NCBI RefSeq assembly: GCF_019599145.1
Contig: NZ_CP080647.1
Coordinates: forward strand, 3,968,001-4,032,000
Direction: 5' to 3'
DNA: 64,000 nucleotides
Source: Streptomyces akebiae
GTDB taxonomy: Bacteria > Actinomycetota > Actinomycetes > Streptomycetales > Streptomycetaceae
Shown: positions 46,601-55,803 of the stretch, piece after piece
Layout: every line of letters starts with the position of its first letter
Position numbering within the stretch: position 1 is the first letter of the stretch
Notes under the pieces: generated by a model
The model's input: only the letters and a program-made list of their open reading frames with translations
What the model was told of the DNA's origin: nothing
The model's database searches: none
Translations under genes and position numbers: made by a program

Positions 46601-49600
46601 CGACACCCTGGGCGCCCCCGTCACCGTGTCCGGCACCCCGTCGCCGTTGGTTCCGGTCGGCACGGCATAGGTGAACTTCATCGACGAGATACCGTCCGGG
46701 TAGTTGCCGATCTCCGTCGGCTTCCAGACGGTGCTGTAGCGGCCGACCGAATCGTGCACGAGCCGGGTGGTCCGGCCGTTGGCGTCCAGGATCCGGTACG
46801 GGGTGCCCCACAGACGAGAGGACCAGGTGGTCGTGGACATCGCGGTGCCCGAGCCGCTGCCGTCCGGGTCCGGGGTGGTGACCTTCACTCCATCGGTGGG
46901 CCATGTCGTGTTCGGCGAGTAGGTCGTGGTCGTCTTGCTGGCCTTGCCGTCGTAAGTGGCCACGACCCGGCCGGCGTCGTCGTAGTCCGTCTTGATGGAG
47001 CGGTATGTCGACGCGTTGGTGTACGTGCGGAGTTCCGTCACATTGGCGTCGGCCAACGCCGTGTCGTTGCCCGCCACCGACGTGGACCCGTCGTACAGCG
47101 TCGCCGTGAACGTGTCCTGGTTGGCGGCCGCGCGGTTCGCACAGTCGGCCGCGTAGTGGCGGCGCTCGTCCTCGACGATCATCCAGCGTTTGACGTCGGA
47201 GTCGGGGAAGTTGTCCGTGCTGTAGGCGCGGCCGTACGTGGTGCAGCGGTTGTCGGCGACCGCCTCCTCGCCCCAGTCGTTGGTCCGCAACGGCAGACCG
47301 TACGTGGTGCTGGTGGAGGACGTGTCGTCGTACTCGTCCATGACCGTGCGCACCCGCCAGCCCTGCGACGTCATCTGATGTGTCGACGTCTTGCTGTCGC
47401 GGACGAAGCGGGCGTCGGGCAGCCCCTCGTACGCGGCGGTGACGTGGGTCCAGTACTCCTTGAACGTCCGCTCGTGCGAGCCGCCGTCGCCATCGCGTTT
47501 GCTGGTCTCGATGGTCTTGCCCGCGAGCCAGGCCGAGTCCGTGTACTCGGTGCCCTGACCGTCCTTGACCTTCACGGTACGGGTCGCGGACGAGTCCGTC
47601 TTGGACGTGCGGTCGCCGCTCAGGCCACGGTAGAGCCAGTGGTAGGTGGACGCCGCGTTGCTCTTGGTGCCGGTGAAGACCTCGACCTGCTGGTAGCCCC
47701 GCCAGTCGGACCAGGTCTCGTCCTCGTCGGCCACCAACGGGTCGTTGGTGAACCTCCAGCCACCGCCACCGTTGTACTCGTAGCGCGTGGTCATGTTCGG
47801 GTCGCCGTCGCCGTCGGCACCTTGACCGACACCGGGGTCCACGGACACCTGGGTGACCAGGTACTTCTTGAACCAGCCGGTCTTCGTCTGCGCCGAGCCC
47901 TCGGGCGCCCACTTCTGCCAGAAGCACAGCTGGGTGTTGGAGGACTGGCTCGGCAAGGCGTCTATGTCACAGGCGTCCGGCTGACCATAGGTCACGCTCG
48001 TCGCCGCGCCGAGATCGCCGTACACCTTGGTGACTCGGCGGAAGTTGAGCAGCGAGGACCCGACCTGGTTGTCCTTCCACTCACCGTTGAAGTTGATGAC
48101 GGGCAGGCGCAGGTCGGTGCCATCGCCGTAGCCCTGGCGCTGGACGTAGTCGAGCCAGAGGGTCTTGCCGACGGTGCCGTCGGGGTTGGGCAGGCCGTGC
48201 TTGGTCTGGTACTGCATGGCCGGGTCCCATGTGGAACCGCCGTCGTTGCTGACGAAGGTCTTGATGTCCCACAGCATGTCCGTGGTGAAGAACGTGGGGT
48301 AGTACGTCATGCCGGCGCAGTAGCTGTCGTCGGCGGTGCCATCGCACATGAGGTCGGTCGGGACGTCCGGGTACGACTCCGGGGTACTGGAGATGCCGGG
48401 ACAGGCTGCGGGTTCGTCGCCCAGAGGGTCCGCCTCCGCCATGCGTTCGACACAGCGGCCGACGTGGCTCAGCTCAACCTTGGCGGGCAGCAGGGCGCCG
48501 CTGATCTGGGAGGCCCAGCCGTACTCGATGCGGGTGAGATAGCCGCCGGCGTCGTACGAACGCGCCTTGTCGGTGTTCGCGACCGAACGGTAGTGGTTCT
48601 TCTGCTTGTCGTAGAAGTAGGCGTTCTCGACCTCGTTGGGGTCGACGACCCGGTCGAGGTTCCAGCGCCAGGCCTGGGTGCACGGCTCGGGGTACTGAGC
48701 GTGGCACGGCTCGCTGGTGTCGTTGCCGACGACGGGCATCGTGTAGACGGAGTTCGTGGAGGCGTCGTTGCGCTCGCTGCGGCCCCAGCCGAAGTAGTAG
48801 CGCATGCCGTCCGGGGTGGAGATCACCCAGTACTCGTCGTCGCTGCCGTGGCCGTTCCAGAGGTGCTGGACCCGCCAGCCGGGGTCGTCCTGCAGGTGAT
48901 AGGAGCCTGTGCCATTGCCGTCCTGCACCAGCTGGGAGGTGACACCGTTGAGGCTGATGACGTAGACGGCGCCGTCGGGTTCCGTGCCGGTGTTCGGCGA
49001 CTCCCAGCACATGTCGCCGATGGTGGACAGGCCGTCCTGGGCACAGTTCTTGTAACGCCGCTCGATGTAGCCGACCTCAAGGTCCCAGCCCATGCCGACC
49101 CACGACGCCTGGTTGTTGGTGGCCGACGTACGGCCGTCCACCGACTGCGAGTTGTAGCTGAGGGCCAGTGATGGCGTGGTACCGAAGGGGGCCTTGGGCA
49201 GTTGGACCGGCAGGCTGTAGGTGAAGGCCCCGGATCCGGTGGACACGTCCCACGAACCGGTGGGGCTCAGTGTCGATGCCCGGTAGTCCCCCTCGTCGGA
49301 CGAGGACCCAGAGGTGACCGCCAGCACGGTGGCCCCGGACGCGCTCGCGTAGGTCGACCGGCTGAACTGGGAGGATCCGTCGTCGATCGCCACGGCCGCG
49401 GGGTCGGCGTCGGCGTACACAGTCGCCGAGAGAGTCCCGGTCCCGACGTCGTTGTCGGCTTCGATGAACTGCTTCAGATCCGGCGAACAGCCCTTCTTCT
49501 CCGGGGTGGTGAGCGCGCAGGCCGGCATCTGGACCAGCCGGAGGCGGTCGGCGAAGTCACCGCCGTGGGCGTATTGGAAACCGGAGTAGTCGAGCGTCAC

Positions 49601-50185
49601 CCGCACCGGGCCGGGGTCCTCGACGCCGTCCTCGCGGGTGAGGCGAAGCCCCATGCCTATGCCACCGATCGACTCCACCTGAGAGCGGTCGAGCAACCGG
49701 ACATCCACGTTCTCGGGGACACTTCCGGTCCGTACCAGTCGGGTGTCTCCGCCGGCGGGGGTTCCCTGCTTCGAGGTCTTCTGCCACTTCGCGAACTTCG
49801 CCTGGGGCGGTGTGCCTGCCACCACGCGCTCCGTGGCGGAGGGTTTCGCGACGGTCACCACGGCGGACTTCGCCGCCCGGCTCGTGCCGTCCGCGTCGAC
49901 CACCGTGCCCGACGTCGATACGGCCAGGGCGTCACCGGCGGCGGCTTTCCGCAGGTCGACGGAGGCTGCGGTCCTCTTGGGCCACGTCGTCTTCGGGGCC
50001 TTCGTCATCGTCTGCTCGGCCCTCTGCCGGGGCACGGTCTGGGCTCCACCCGTCGGCACGCTGACCGTCTTGTCCTTCGGTTTCGCCACGTCCACTACAG
50101 CGGCGAAGGCCGGTACGGACAGAAGACCGCACAGCACCGCACTGGACACGGACACGACAAGGCCACGTCTGGCAGACCGCCCCAC
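43691..50185 (-). CDS. Giant secreted YD/RHS-repeat protein, probable polymorphic toxin carrier
   Basis: About 2,164 residues from GTG 50185; a GTG at 50212 would add nine residues. GGGGGTG before 50185 and the resulting signal peptide (RSARRGLVVSVSS, then GLLSVPAFA) favour the shorter form. The N-terminal two-thirds is a large beta-rich region (GSGAFTYSLPVQLPKAPFG, WVGMGWDLEVGYIERRY). From about residue 1360 YD repeats follow (YTYDALRRPTTV, YDTRGRVVGRT, FTYDELNRLSRAW). The RHS core closes with FLGQSEDDSTGLSMLGARMY, DPDLGRFLSGDE and YSYGANNPVRYSDPTG at about residue 1928. After that comes a unique tail of about 245 residues, Cys-containing and ending in strongly hydrophobic, Gly-rich stretches. 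The likely role is a contact- or secretion-delivered toxin shell. Confidence 0.9.
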   Translation of the reverse strand: MGRSARRGLVVSVSSAVLCGLLSVPAFAAVVDVAKPKDKTVSVPTGGAQTVPRQRAEQTMTKAPKTTWPKRTAASVDLRKAAAGDALAVSTSGTVVDADGTSRAAKSAVVTVAKPSATERVVAGTPPQAKFAKWQKTSKQGTPAGGDTRLVRTGSVPENVDVRLLDRSQVESIGGIGMGLRLTREDGVEDPGPVRVTLDYSGFQYAHGGDFADRLRLVQMPACALTTPEKKGCSPDLKQFIEADNDVGTGTLSATVYADADPAAVAIDDGSSQFSRSTYASASGATVLAVTSGSSSDEGDYRASTLSPTGSWDVSTGSGAFTYSLPVQLPKAPFGTTPSLALSYNSQSVDGRTSATNNQASWVGMGWDLEVGYIERRYKNCAQDGLSTIGDMCWESPNTGTEPDGAVYVISLNGVTSQLVQDGNGTGSYHLQDDPGWRVQHLWNGHGSDDEYWVISTPDGMRYYFGWGRSERNDASTNSVYTMPVVGNDTSEPCHAQYPEPCTQAWRWNLDRVVDPNEVENAYFYDKQKNHYRSVANTDKARSYDAGGYLTRIEYGWASQISGALLPAKVELSHVGRCVERMAEADPLGDEPAACPGISSTPESYPDVPTDLMCDGTADDSYCAGMTYYPTFFTTDMLWDIKTFVSNDGGSTWDPAMQYQTKHGLPNPDGTVGKTLWLDYVQRQGYGDGTDLRLPVINFNGEWKDNQVGSSLLNFRRVTKVYGDLGAATSVTYGQPDACDIDALPSQSSNTQLCFWQKWAPEGSAQTKTGWFKKYLVTQVSVDPGVGQGADGDGDPNMTTRYEYNGGGGWRFTNDPLVADEDETWSDWRGYQQVEVFTGTKSNAASTYHWLYRGLSGDRTSKTDSSATRTVKVKDGQGTEYTDSAWLAGKTIETSKRDGDGGSHERTFKEYWTHVTAAYEGLPDARFVRDSKTSTHQMTSQGWRVRTVMDEYDDTSSTSTTYGLPLRTNDWGEEAVADNRCTTYGRAYSTDNFPDSDVKRWMIVEDERRHYAADCANRAAANQDTFTATLYDGSTSVAGNDTALADANVTELRTYTNASTYRSIKTDYDDAGRVVATYDGKASKTTTTYSPNTTWPTDGVKVTTPDPDGSGSGTAMSTTTWSSRLWGTPYRILDANGRTTRLVHDSVGRYSTVWKPTEIGNYPDGISSMKFTYAVPTGTNGDGVPDTVTGAPRVSTGVLQSGSNYIYSYLYLDGLGRTRETQATAPGGSGRTVVSTRYDTSGNATGTSAPFYNSSAAGSGMVLPTVADLPSYTDLLIDWAGRTTGTQILVNEQPQPVMNSRTYYHGDHTTVVPAVGERSDTYTDVFGQTTRIVEYGPTGAAATAYEYTRSGGLRKITDPKGNTTEYTYNWLGERLTSDDPDTGASSVTYDENGQISTATTVGNSTTLSYTYDALRRPTTVSQGTTTLSRLAYDSAPGGKGKLATATSYQDGKAYTQTVTGYDTRGRVVGRTTTIPDDGSGLAGTYTFAYGYDLADHVTSVSYPQIGGLPAETVTTAYTAQGLPSRVASPLGTYQSSIGFDRLGRLNGRVYGESGGSDATVSRALTYDDADGTGLLAGAKTTVTTGGTTTTAQDDTFTRDLGGQLTGVTDKVVGQSECFTYDELNRLSRAWTTQESDGCSGAATPDMSSSLDPYDTTWTYDELGNIQAVRETTSLGTTDKDYTYPGYSADETSYTAEQARPHAVVKAGSDSFGYNAAGQMTSRTVDGVSSALEWNGLNRISKITQEKSTGDEVSTYVYDTDGNVLLRASPTEKVLYLDGHELRRTGSASASATRYYSAAGTNVAMRVADGSAAGKLTWILGDAQASTSMLVSMGGAVLRRRYTAFGKQRGSTNLPSSTDRGFLGQSEDDSTGLSMLGARMYDPDLGRFLSGDELNKPYSPQEMNAYSYGANNPVRYSDPTGFEIGSRPNSCQYDLKYCDKAVQDAVGYDPSTGTVDYTKGTQVGDGSITGKTVTKKLPDQAYDWVSKDLGYQGTPWLTQAQYDTFMQNATSDVKKAKMAYFFEVCQKSADVNKCLGTAKNIQVAEEEPDDHAFLSDDTADTLGMISTGLGIAAVMTAATPIGPVLGLLAVGVGVVVAADACWGNWMSLGCAAGVVGIAGGLVPMLKSGEALQGIGTLRTWGVQAGRSVADGARSAWSGVRGLFGG

Positions 50186-50486
50186 AACCACACCCCCGTG
50201 CAAACACATCACGCATACCGAGCGAACAGACTCGGGGCGGGACGCTAACTCACACGTGACTCAAATCCAACGCCTACAAAAGACCGCACAGCGGACAGTC
50301 CCATGTAAAGGCCGTCTAAATTTCTGGGAATGAAAAACCGCTCACCCAACCGACTCGTCCAAGCCAACCGGAGCTCTACCTGACCCGAATGCCAGGTGCT
50401 TTAATGACGCGCCAGAAGCGACCCTCCATGGAGCGCCAACGGTCCATCGGCGGGTTCACACGCATTCCACGGGGGGCTCCACCAGC
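50186..50486. other. Divergent promoter region of the RHS and beta-propeller-like genes
   Basis: This 301-bp gap is less GC-rich than its surroundings. It includes CGTCTAAATTTCTGGG near 50312 and an ACAAAAGACC stretch near 50275, suggesting promoters for both flanking secreted proteins. I see no clear -35/-10 pair, no ORF and no repeats. Confidence 0.35.
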
Positions 50487-51587
50487 ATGCTCAACCGCAG
50501 ACAGCTCCTGAGACTGACCGGCGCCGGTGTCGGCGTGGCGGCCGTTCCGGCCGTTGCGATCGCGTCATCCCAACTGACCAACCGCGCCTCGGGAACCGAC
50601 CGCGAGGAAAGCACGAGCCCAGGCGCCGTGACCACGACCAAGCGTTTCGATCTGAACGACGGCTCGGACGTGCTGCTGCGCGAGGTCGGACTCACCGGGA
50701 CCCGCATCCTCCAGTCCTTCGCATTCGACAACACACGCGGCCACCTCTTCACCGTGCAACTCATCGACGGCGGCCTCCGACTCCCCGGCGAGACCCGGAC
50801 GTACACCGGCGCCGAGCGCGACGCGAACGGCGACCTGTGCCTGACCCGACTCGACCTCGCCGGACGGATTCTGGGCGTCATGTACCTACGCGGTTTCGGC
50901 CACGGCGTACAGATCGGCGTCGAGTCCACGAATTCCGGGAGTTTCCTGTGGACGGAGACAAAAGCTATCCAGGTCACCAACGCGGACGGCACCGTCGACG
51001 GCTGGGGCAGCCGCCTCGCCCGCTTCAAGTTCGCGAACGGAACGATCCTCACGCCGGACTCCCCGGCCCTCACCCAGTACAGCCTGGAGTCCGGCGTCGA
51101 CCGGACCACGGTGGCCCTGGACCCGGTCCACTCCCGGCTCACCGTCCGCTGCCGGGTCTCCGGCGCCTTCCGCTACCGGCTCTACGACCTCGCCGCCTTC
51201 AAGAGCGGCGGCCGGACGACCCTCGCCGACGTGGCCCAGCCCGCCGACCTCCAGCCCGGCTACACCGACGTCTTCCAGGGCTTCGCGACCTTCGGCAGCT
51301 ACCTCTACCTCCTGGCCGGCTCACAGTACGGCGCCAACGGCTCGGTCTCACCCGACGGCAACACCTTCATCACCACCGTCGACTGGAACACCGGCACCGT
51401 CGTCCAGCAGGAACTCACCAGGGCCGGCTACTCGCTCCCCTACCGGGAGCCCGAGGGCATGGCCATCCAGGTCCCGGACCCCGCCAACCCTCAGGCGGCC
51501 CGCCTGTGCAGCGGTTTCGGCTCGGTGACCTCCGCCACCGACAGCCGCAAGAAGGCCAGCATCTACTACAAGGACCTGCTGGTCTGA
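50487..51587 (+). CDS. Secreted P68-RBP/TagC-like beta-propeller protein
   Basis: 366 residues. A twin-arginine-like signal, NRRQLLRLTGAGVGVAAVPA, ends near AIASS. The rest is beta-rich with repeated aromatic-Asp turns (ILQSFAFDNTRGHLFTVQL, YTDVFQGFATFGSYLYLLAG, REPEGMAIQVPD, DSRKKASIYYKDLLV). This pattern fits the TagC/phage receptor-binding beta-propeller family, often annotated as teichoic acid protein C or baseplate protein. It is probably surface-exposed and sugar-binding (inference). GGGGGG lies upstream of ATG 50487. It is divergent from the RHS gene. Confidence 0.65.
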   Translation: MLNRRQLLRLTGAGVGVAAVPAVAIASSQLTNRASGTDREESTSPGAVTTTKRFDLNDGSDVLLREVGLTGTRILQSFAFDNTRGHLFTVQLIDGGLRLPGETRTYTGAERDANGDLCLTRLDLAGRILGVMYLRGFGHGVQIGVESTNSGSFLWTETKAIQVTNADGTVDGWGSRLARFKFANGTILTPDSPALTQYSLESGVDRTTVALDPVHSRLTVRCRVSGAFRYRLYDLAAFKSGGRTTLADVAQPADLQPGYTDVFQGFATFGSYLYLLAGSQYGANGSVSPDGNTFITTVDWNTGTVVQQELTRAGYSLPYREPEGMAIQVPDPANPQAARLCSGFGSVTSATDSRKKASIYYKDLLV

Positions 51588-51617
51588 AGGCCTCCACCAG
51601 CCTGAAGGACCTGCTGG
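51570..51617. repeat. Short duplication at the 3' end of the beta-propeller gene
   Basis: AAGGACCTGCTGG at 51570-51582, encoding part of the last residues, recurs at 51605-51617 just past the stop codon, with more similarity around both copies. It looks like a small local tandem duplication. Confidence 0.6.
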
Positions 51618-51688
51618 CCTCCAGCCTCAGGATCCGTCGACCGAAGAGGCCCGCGGGAGACCGGACTCGGGCACGCGGCGGAGCCGCC

Positions 51689-51931
51689 TCACTCCCCCTC
51701 CTCGATCCGGTCGATGGCCTCCCGCACCATCCCCAGATACTCGACCTCCTCGCACCGCGGCTTACTGCCCATCCGGTACATGTCAATGGCGTCATCGAGG
51801 CACTCGCCGAGGTCCTCGTCCGGCAGGTCCGCCGACAGCTCGCTGCACACCCGCCCGGCGAGCTCCGCGTCACCGCGCGCAGACCCCCGTCGAACGGCGC
51901 CCCGTAAGCGAAGACGCACACCGAAAGTCAT
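51689..51931 (-). CDS. Small acidic protein of unknown function
   Basis: 80 residues from ATG 51931. A basic N-terminus (GVRLRLRGAVRRG) is followed by an acidic helical part (ADLPDEDLGECLDDAIDMYR, GMVREAIDRIEEGE) with three Cys residues. A purine-rich GGGGGATTGGG precedes the start. I do not recognise the family. It lies between the accessory segment and coaA. Confidence 0.55.
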   Translation of the reverse strand: MTFGVRLRLRGAVRRGSARGDAELAGRVCSELSADLPDEDLGECLDDAIDMYRMGSKPRCEEVEYLGMVREAIDRIEEGE

Positions 51932-52127
51932 CCCAATCCCCCATTCCCCCCTGGTCGACCGGGAGGCGGCTCCCTCCCGACCGCCCGGACGCTAGTCCTC
52001 CCCACACCCAAGGTCCATACCTTCGCCACAGTTCACGCACAGGGAAAGGGGAATCCCCTACCGCGCCCCGGCCCGGCGTGACGGACCCCACCCCGCCACC
52101 CCGTTCAAACTCCGTTAACAATGGACT

Positions 52128-53117
52128 GTGATCTCACCGGTCTCCTCGTTGCCGCGGAGCGCCCACCGGCCCAGGCCGGAGGCGACTCCCTACGTCGACC
52201 TCACCCGTGCCGAATGGAGTGCGCTGCGCGAAAAGACGCCGCTCCCCCTGAATGCCGAGGAGGTCGAACAGCTGCGCGGTCTGGGCGATGTCATCGACCT
52301 CGACGAGGTACGGGACATCTATCTGCCGCTGTCCCGGCTCCTCAACCTCTACGTGGGCGCCACCAACGGCCTGCGCGGCGCCCTGAACACCTTCCTGGGC
52401 GAGCAGGGCTCCCAGTCCGGCACCCCGTTCGTCATAGGCGTCGCCGGCTCCGTGGCCGTCGGCAAGTCCACCGTCGCCCGCCTCCTCCAGGCCCTCCTGG
52501 CCCGCTGGCCCGAACACCCGCGCGTGGAACTGGTCACCACCGACGGCTTCCTGCTCCCCATGAAGGACCTCCAGGAACGTGGCCTGGTCTCCCGCAAGGG
52601 CTTCCCCGAGTCGTACGACCGCCGGGCCCTGACCCGTTTCGTCGCCGACATCAAGGCCGGCAAGGACGAGGTGACGGCCCCCGTCTACTCCCACCTCATC
52701 TACGACATCGTCCCCGACCAGCGGCTCACGGTCCGCCGCCCCGACATCCTCATCGTCGAGGGCCTGAACGTCCTCCAGCCCGCCCTCCCCGGCCAGGACG
52801 GCCGCACCCGCGTCGGTCTCGCCGACTACTTCGACTTCAGCGTGTACGTCGACGCCGGCGCCGACGACATCGAGCGCTGGTACCTCAACCGCTTCAAGAA
52901 GCTCCGCCAGACCGCGTTCCAGAACCCCGACTCGTACTTCCGCAAGTACACCCAGGTCTCCGAGGACGAAGCCCTCGACTACGCCCGCACCCTCTGGCGC
53001 ACCATCAACAAGCCCAACCTGGTCGAGAACATCGCCCCCACCCGCGGCCGCGCCACCCTCATCATCCGCAAGGGCCCCGACCACAAGGTCCGCCGCCTCA
53101 GCCTGCGCAAGCTGTAG
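52128..53117 (+). CDS. coaA: Pantothenate kinase type I
   Basis: 329 residues, the ATP-dependent first step of CoA synthesis and its main control point. The P-loop is [20 protein letters not shown] (residues about 100-120). Family signatures follow: [56 protein letters not shown] and [14 protein letters not shown]. The C-terminus ends [20 protein letters not shown]. Start GTG 52128 follows an AT-rich GTTAACAATGG and lacks a ribosome site, so a leaderless start is likely. Confidence 0.96.
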   Translation: MISPVSSLPRSAHRPRPEATPYVDLTRAEWSALREKTPLPLNAEEVEQLRGLGDVIDLDEVRDIYLPLSRLLNLYVGATNGLRGALNTFLGEQGSQSGTPFVIGVAGSVAVGKSTVARLLQALLARWPEHPRVELVTTDGFLLPMKDLQERGLVSRKGFPESYDRRALTRFVADIKAGKDEVTAPVYSHLIYDIVPDQRLTVRRPDILIVEGLNVLQPALPGQDGRTRVGLADYFDFSVYVDAGADDIERWYLNRFKKLRQTAFQNPDSYFRKYTQVSEDEALDYARTLWRTINKPNLVENIAPTRGRATLIIRKGPDHKVRRLSLRKL

Positions 53118-53136
53118 CCCCTTCACCCGGCCCGGC

Positions 53137-53142
53137 TACCCT
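53137..53142 (+). promoter_or_regulatory. Leaderless -10 box for the DUF389 gene
   Basis: TACCCT (TAnnnT) ends exactly 6 nt before ATG 53149, only 20 nt past the coaA stop. The downstream gene may thus be transcribed on its own as a leaderless mRNA. Confidence 0.5.
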
Positions 53143-53148
53143 GCGGGC

Positions 53149-54078
53149 ATGCTGCATCTGCGTCTGATCACCCCGGCCGACCGGACCGACGAAGTGGTGC
53201 GCCTGATCGAGGGCACGGTCGGGTGCGCCCACCTCGTCGTCCTGCCGGGTGCCGCCCGCAACCCCGCCGGAGACGTCGTCATGTGCGACGTGGCACGCGA
53301 GGCGGGCGACGAACTGATCGGCGCGCTCCGGGCGTTGGACCTCGACCGAACCGGCTCCATCGCCGTCGAGAACATCGACCTGTCGCTCTCCGAACGCGCC
53401 GACAAGGCCGAGAAGGACGCGCCGGGCGAGGCCGCGGACGCGGTCCTCTGGGAGCATCTGACGGACGCGACCCACGAGGAGTCGACGCTCTCCGTCACCT
53501 ACGTCGCCTTCATCACCCTCGCCACGATGATCGCGGCCTGCGGCGTGGTCCTCGACAACGCGGTCCTGATCGTCGGCGCGATGGCCGTCGGCCCCGAGTT
53601 CGGCCCCCTGGCCGGCATCAGCACGTCCATCGTCCAACGCCACCCACGCCTCGCCCTGCGCTCCCTGATCGCCCTCCTCGTGGGCTTCGCGGCGGCCATG
53701 GCGGCGACGGTCGCCTTCAGCCTCTTCATGGACGCGCTCGGCTACTTCACCGAGGCCAAGCTGGAGGCCGACCGCCCCAACACCGCCTTCGTCTACGCCC
53801 CCGACGCCTTCTCCTTCATCGTGGCGGTCCTGGCGGGCATCGCGGGCACCCTTTCCCTGACCTCGGCCAAGTCCGGAGCCCTGGTGGGCGTGGCCATCTC
53901 GGTCACCACGGTCCCGGCCGCCGCGAACGCGGCGGTGGCCCTGGCCTACGGCGACACGAAACAGACGGTGGGCTCCACAGAGCAACTGCTCCTGAACCTC
54001 CTGGGCATCATCCTGGCGGGCACCCTCACCCTGCTCCTCCAGAAGTGGCTGTGGTCAAGGCAACGCAGCGCTTCATAG
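53149..54078 (+). CDS. DUF389 integral membrane protein
   Basis: 309 residues. The N-terminal 110 residues are soluble (MLHLRLITPADRTDEVVRLI, AGDELIGALRALDLD). Then come six or so helices with the DUF389 signature LIVGAMAVGPEFGPLAGIST, SLIALLVGFAAAMAATVA, FIVAVLAGIAGTLSLTSAKS and LLLNLLGIILAGTLTLLLQK. The family's function is unknown. It follows coaA by 31 nt on the same strand. Confidence 0.9.
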   Translation: MLHLRLITPADRTDEVVRLIEGTVGCAHLVVLPGAARNPAGDVVMCDVAREAGDELIGALRALDLDRTGSIAVENIDLSLSERADKAEKDAPGEAADAVLWEHLTDATHEESTLSVTYVAFITLATMIAACGVVLDNAVLIVGAMAVGPEFGPLAGISTSIVQRHPRLALRSLIALLVGFAAAMAATVAFSLFMDALGYFTEAKLEADRPNTAFVYAPDAFSFIVAVLAGIAGTLSLTSAKSGALVGVAISVTTVPAAANAAVALAYGDTKQTVGSTEQLLLNLLGIILAGTLTLLLQKWLWSRQRSAS

Positions 54079-54091
54079 CCAGGGCCCCACC

Positions 54092-54120
54092 AAAAAAAGG
54101 GGGCGCGAGGAACTGCGCGA
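54092..54120 (-). terminator. Probable glmM terminator formed by a dispersed repeat
   Basis: On the minus strand the repeat element (CGCGCAGTTCCTCGCG, a short stem with a closed loop) is followed by CCCCC and then seven T residues (54092-54098). This is an intrinsic-terminator layout for glmM, about 60 nt past its stop. Confidence 0.5.
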
Positions 54121-54148
54121 CAAGCCACGACGACCCCGCGGCCCGCAA
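54099..54148 (+). repeat. Streptomyces dispersed intergenic repeat, copy 2
   Basis: GGGGGCGCGAGGAACTGCGC, then GACAAGCCACGACGACCCCG, is the clearest copy in the window of the common Streptomyces intergenic element. It lies between the convergent DUF389 and glmM genes. Confidence 0.7.
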
Positions 54149-54179
54149 CGGACAGCACCCCACGCCCCTACCCGGCGCT

Positions 54180-55538
54180 TCAGCCGAGCGCGGACTTCAC
54201 CGCGTCAGCCAGCCGCCCGGCAACCGCCCGGGCCTGCTCGATGTCGGCGGCCTCCACCATCACCCGCACCAACGGCTCGGTCCCGGACGGCCGCAACAAC
54301 ACCCGCCCCGTGGAGCCGAGTTCACCCTCGGCCTCGGCGACCGCAGCCGCCAGCTCCGCGGACGTGGACACCCGCGACCGATCCACGTCCGGCACGTTGA
54401 TGAGCACCTGCGGCAACCGCTCCATGACCCCGGCCAACTCCTGCAGCGTACGGCCGGTCTGCGCGACCCGAGCCGCCAGCAGCAGCCCCGTCAGCGTGCC
54501 GTCACCCGTCGTCGCGTGGTCGGAGATGATCACGTGCCCGGACTGCTCGCCCCCGAGCGCGTACCCGTGCTCCTTCATCTCCTCCAGCACGTACCGGTCC
54601 CCGACCGCGGTCTGCACCAGCCGCAGCCCCTCCCGCTCCAGCGCCAGCTTGAAGCCGAGGTTGGACATCACCGTCGCCACGACCGTGTCGGCCCGCAGCT
54701 CGGAGCGCTCCCGCATCGCCAGCGCGAGCACCGCGAGAATCTGGTCCCCGTCGACCTCGTTGCCCTCGTGGTCCACCGCGAGGCACCGGTCCGCGTCGCC
54801 GTCGTGCGCGATGCCGAGGTGCGCCCCGTGCTCCAGGACGGCGGCCTTCAGTGGCCCGAGGTGCGTCGACCCGCACCCGTCGTTGATGTTGAGCCCGTCC
54901 GGCTCGGCCCCGATCGTGACGATCTCGGCGCCGGCGCGGGTGAACGCCTCCGGCGAGACCCCGGCTGCGGCACCGTGCGCCTCGTCGAGGACGACCTTGA
55001 TTCCGTCGAGCCGGTTGGGGAGGACGGAGAGCAGGTGCTCGACGTACCGCCCGAAGCCGTCGTCGTAGGACCGGACGCGCCCGACGCCCGCGCCCGTGGG
55101 CCGCTCCCAGGGAGCCCCGGTGCGGTGCTCCTCGTAGACGCCCTCGATCCTGTCCTCCAGCTCGTCGGCGAGCTTGTGGCCGCCGCGGGCGAAGAACTTG
55201 ATCCCGTTGTCCGGCATGGCGTTGTGGCTGGCGGAGAGCATCACACCGAGGTCGGCGCCCAGCTCACCGGTGAGGAACGCCACCGCGGGGGTGGGCAGCA
55301 CACCGACGCGCAGCACGTCGACACCCGCGCTGGCGAGGCCGGCCACCACGGCCGCCTCCAGGAACTCCCCGGACGCTCGCGGATCCCGCCCGACCACCGC
55401 CACCGGCTTGTGGCCCTCGAACGTTCCCGCCTCGGCGAGTACGTGTGCCGCCGCGACGGAGAGTCCGAGCGCGAGCTCGGCCGTCAGATCCGCGTTGGCG
55501 ACACCGCGCACGCCGTCCGTGCCGAAGAGTCGTCCCAC
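54180..55538 (-). CDS. glmM: Phosphoglucosamine mutase
   Basis: 452 residues. It converts glucosamine 6-phosphate to the 1-phosphate, the step after GlmS. The start is [17 protein letters not shown]. Phosphorylated Ser104 is in [20 protein letters not shown]. The metal-binding loop is [13 protein letters not shown], the sugar loop [11 protein letters not shown] and the phosphate-binding loop [18 protein letters not shown] lies 8-9 nt before GTG 55538. Confidence 0.97.
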   Translation of the reverse strand: MGRLFGTDGVRGVANADLTAELALGLSVAAAHVLAEAGTFEGHKPVAVVGRDPRASGEFLEAAVVAGLASAGVDVLRVGVLPTPAVAFLTGELGADLGVMLSASHNAMPDNGIKFFARGGHKLADELEDRIEGVYEEHRTGAPWERPTGAGVGRVRSYDDGFGRYVEHLLSVLPNRLDGIKVVLDEAHGAAAGVSPEAFTRAGAEIVTIGAEPDGLNINDGCGSTHLGPLKAAVLEHGAHLGIAHDGDADRCLAVDHEGNEVDGDQILAVLALAMRERSELRADTVVATVMSNLGFKLALEREGLRLVQTAVGDRYVLEEMKEHGYALGGEQSGHVIISDHATTGDGTLTGLLLAARVAQTGRTLQELAGVMERLPQVLINVPDVDRSRVSTSAELAAAVAEAEGELGSTGRVLLRPSGTEPLVRVMVEAADIEQARAVAGRLADAVKSALG

Positions 55539-55718
55539 TGTGGTGTCCTCCGAAATTGCTCAGAATGTGCGGCTCGTACTGATGGTCACGAGTGTCCCGG
55601 CAATCCCCGGACCAAGTACATCCCCTGAGACTGTCCTCCCCCGTTCGGGGTTGTACCGACAGTCTGTGGATAAGCCTGCGATGAACGGACGCGTGCTGGT
55701 ACGCCCTGCCAAGCAAAC

Positions 55719-55752
55719 CGCCCCGGCGGCACGGATACGTGCCACCGGGGCG
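55719..55752 (-). terminator. Terminator of the rplM-rpsI operon
   Basis: A 14-bp hairpin on the minus strand (CGCCCCGGTGGCAC with GTGCCGCCGGGGCG, one G-U pair) is followed by GTTTGCTT, about 50 nt past the rpsI stop. More palindromic GCGCGA-rich sequence precedes it. Confidence 0.75.
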
Positions 55753-55803
55753 ATACGCGCAATGCGCGACGCACGCGAATCGCGCCAGTGGCGCGAGCGC
55801 GAT

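Noticed and set aside
46754..49171. An 805-codon plus-strand frame opposite the RHS gene
   Set aside because: No start support or recognisable motif, and the opposite strand encodes clear RHS sequence.
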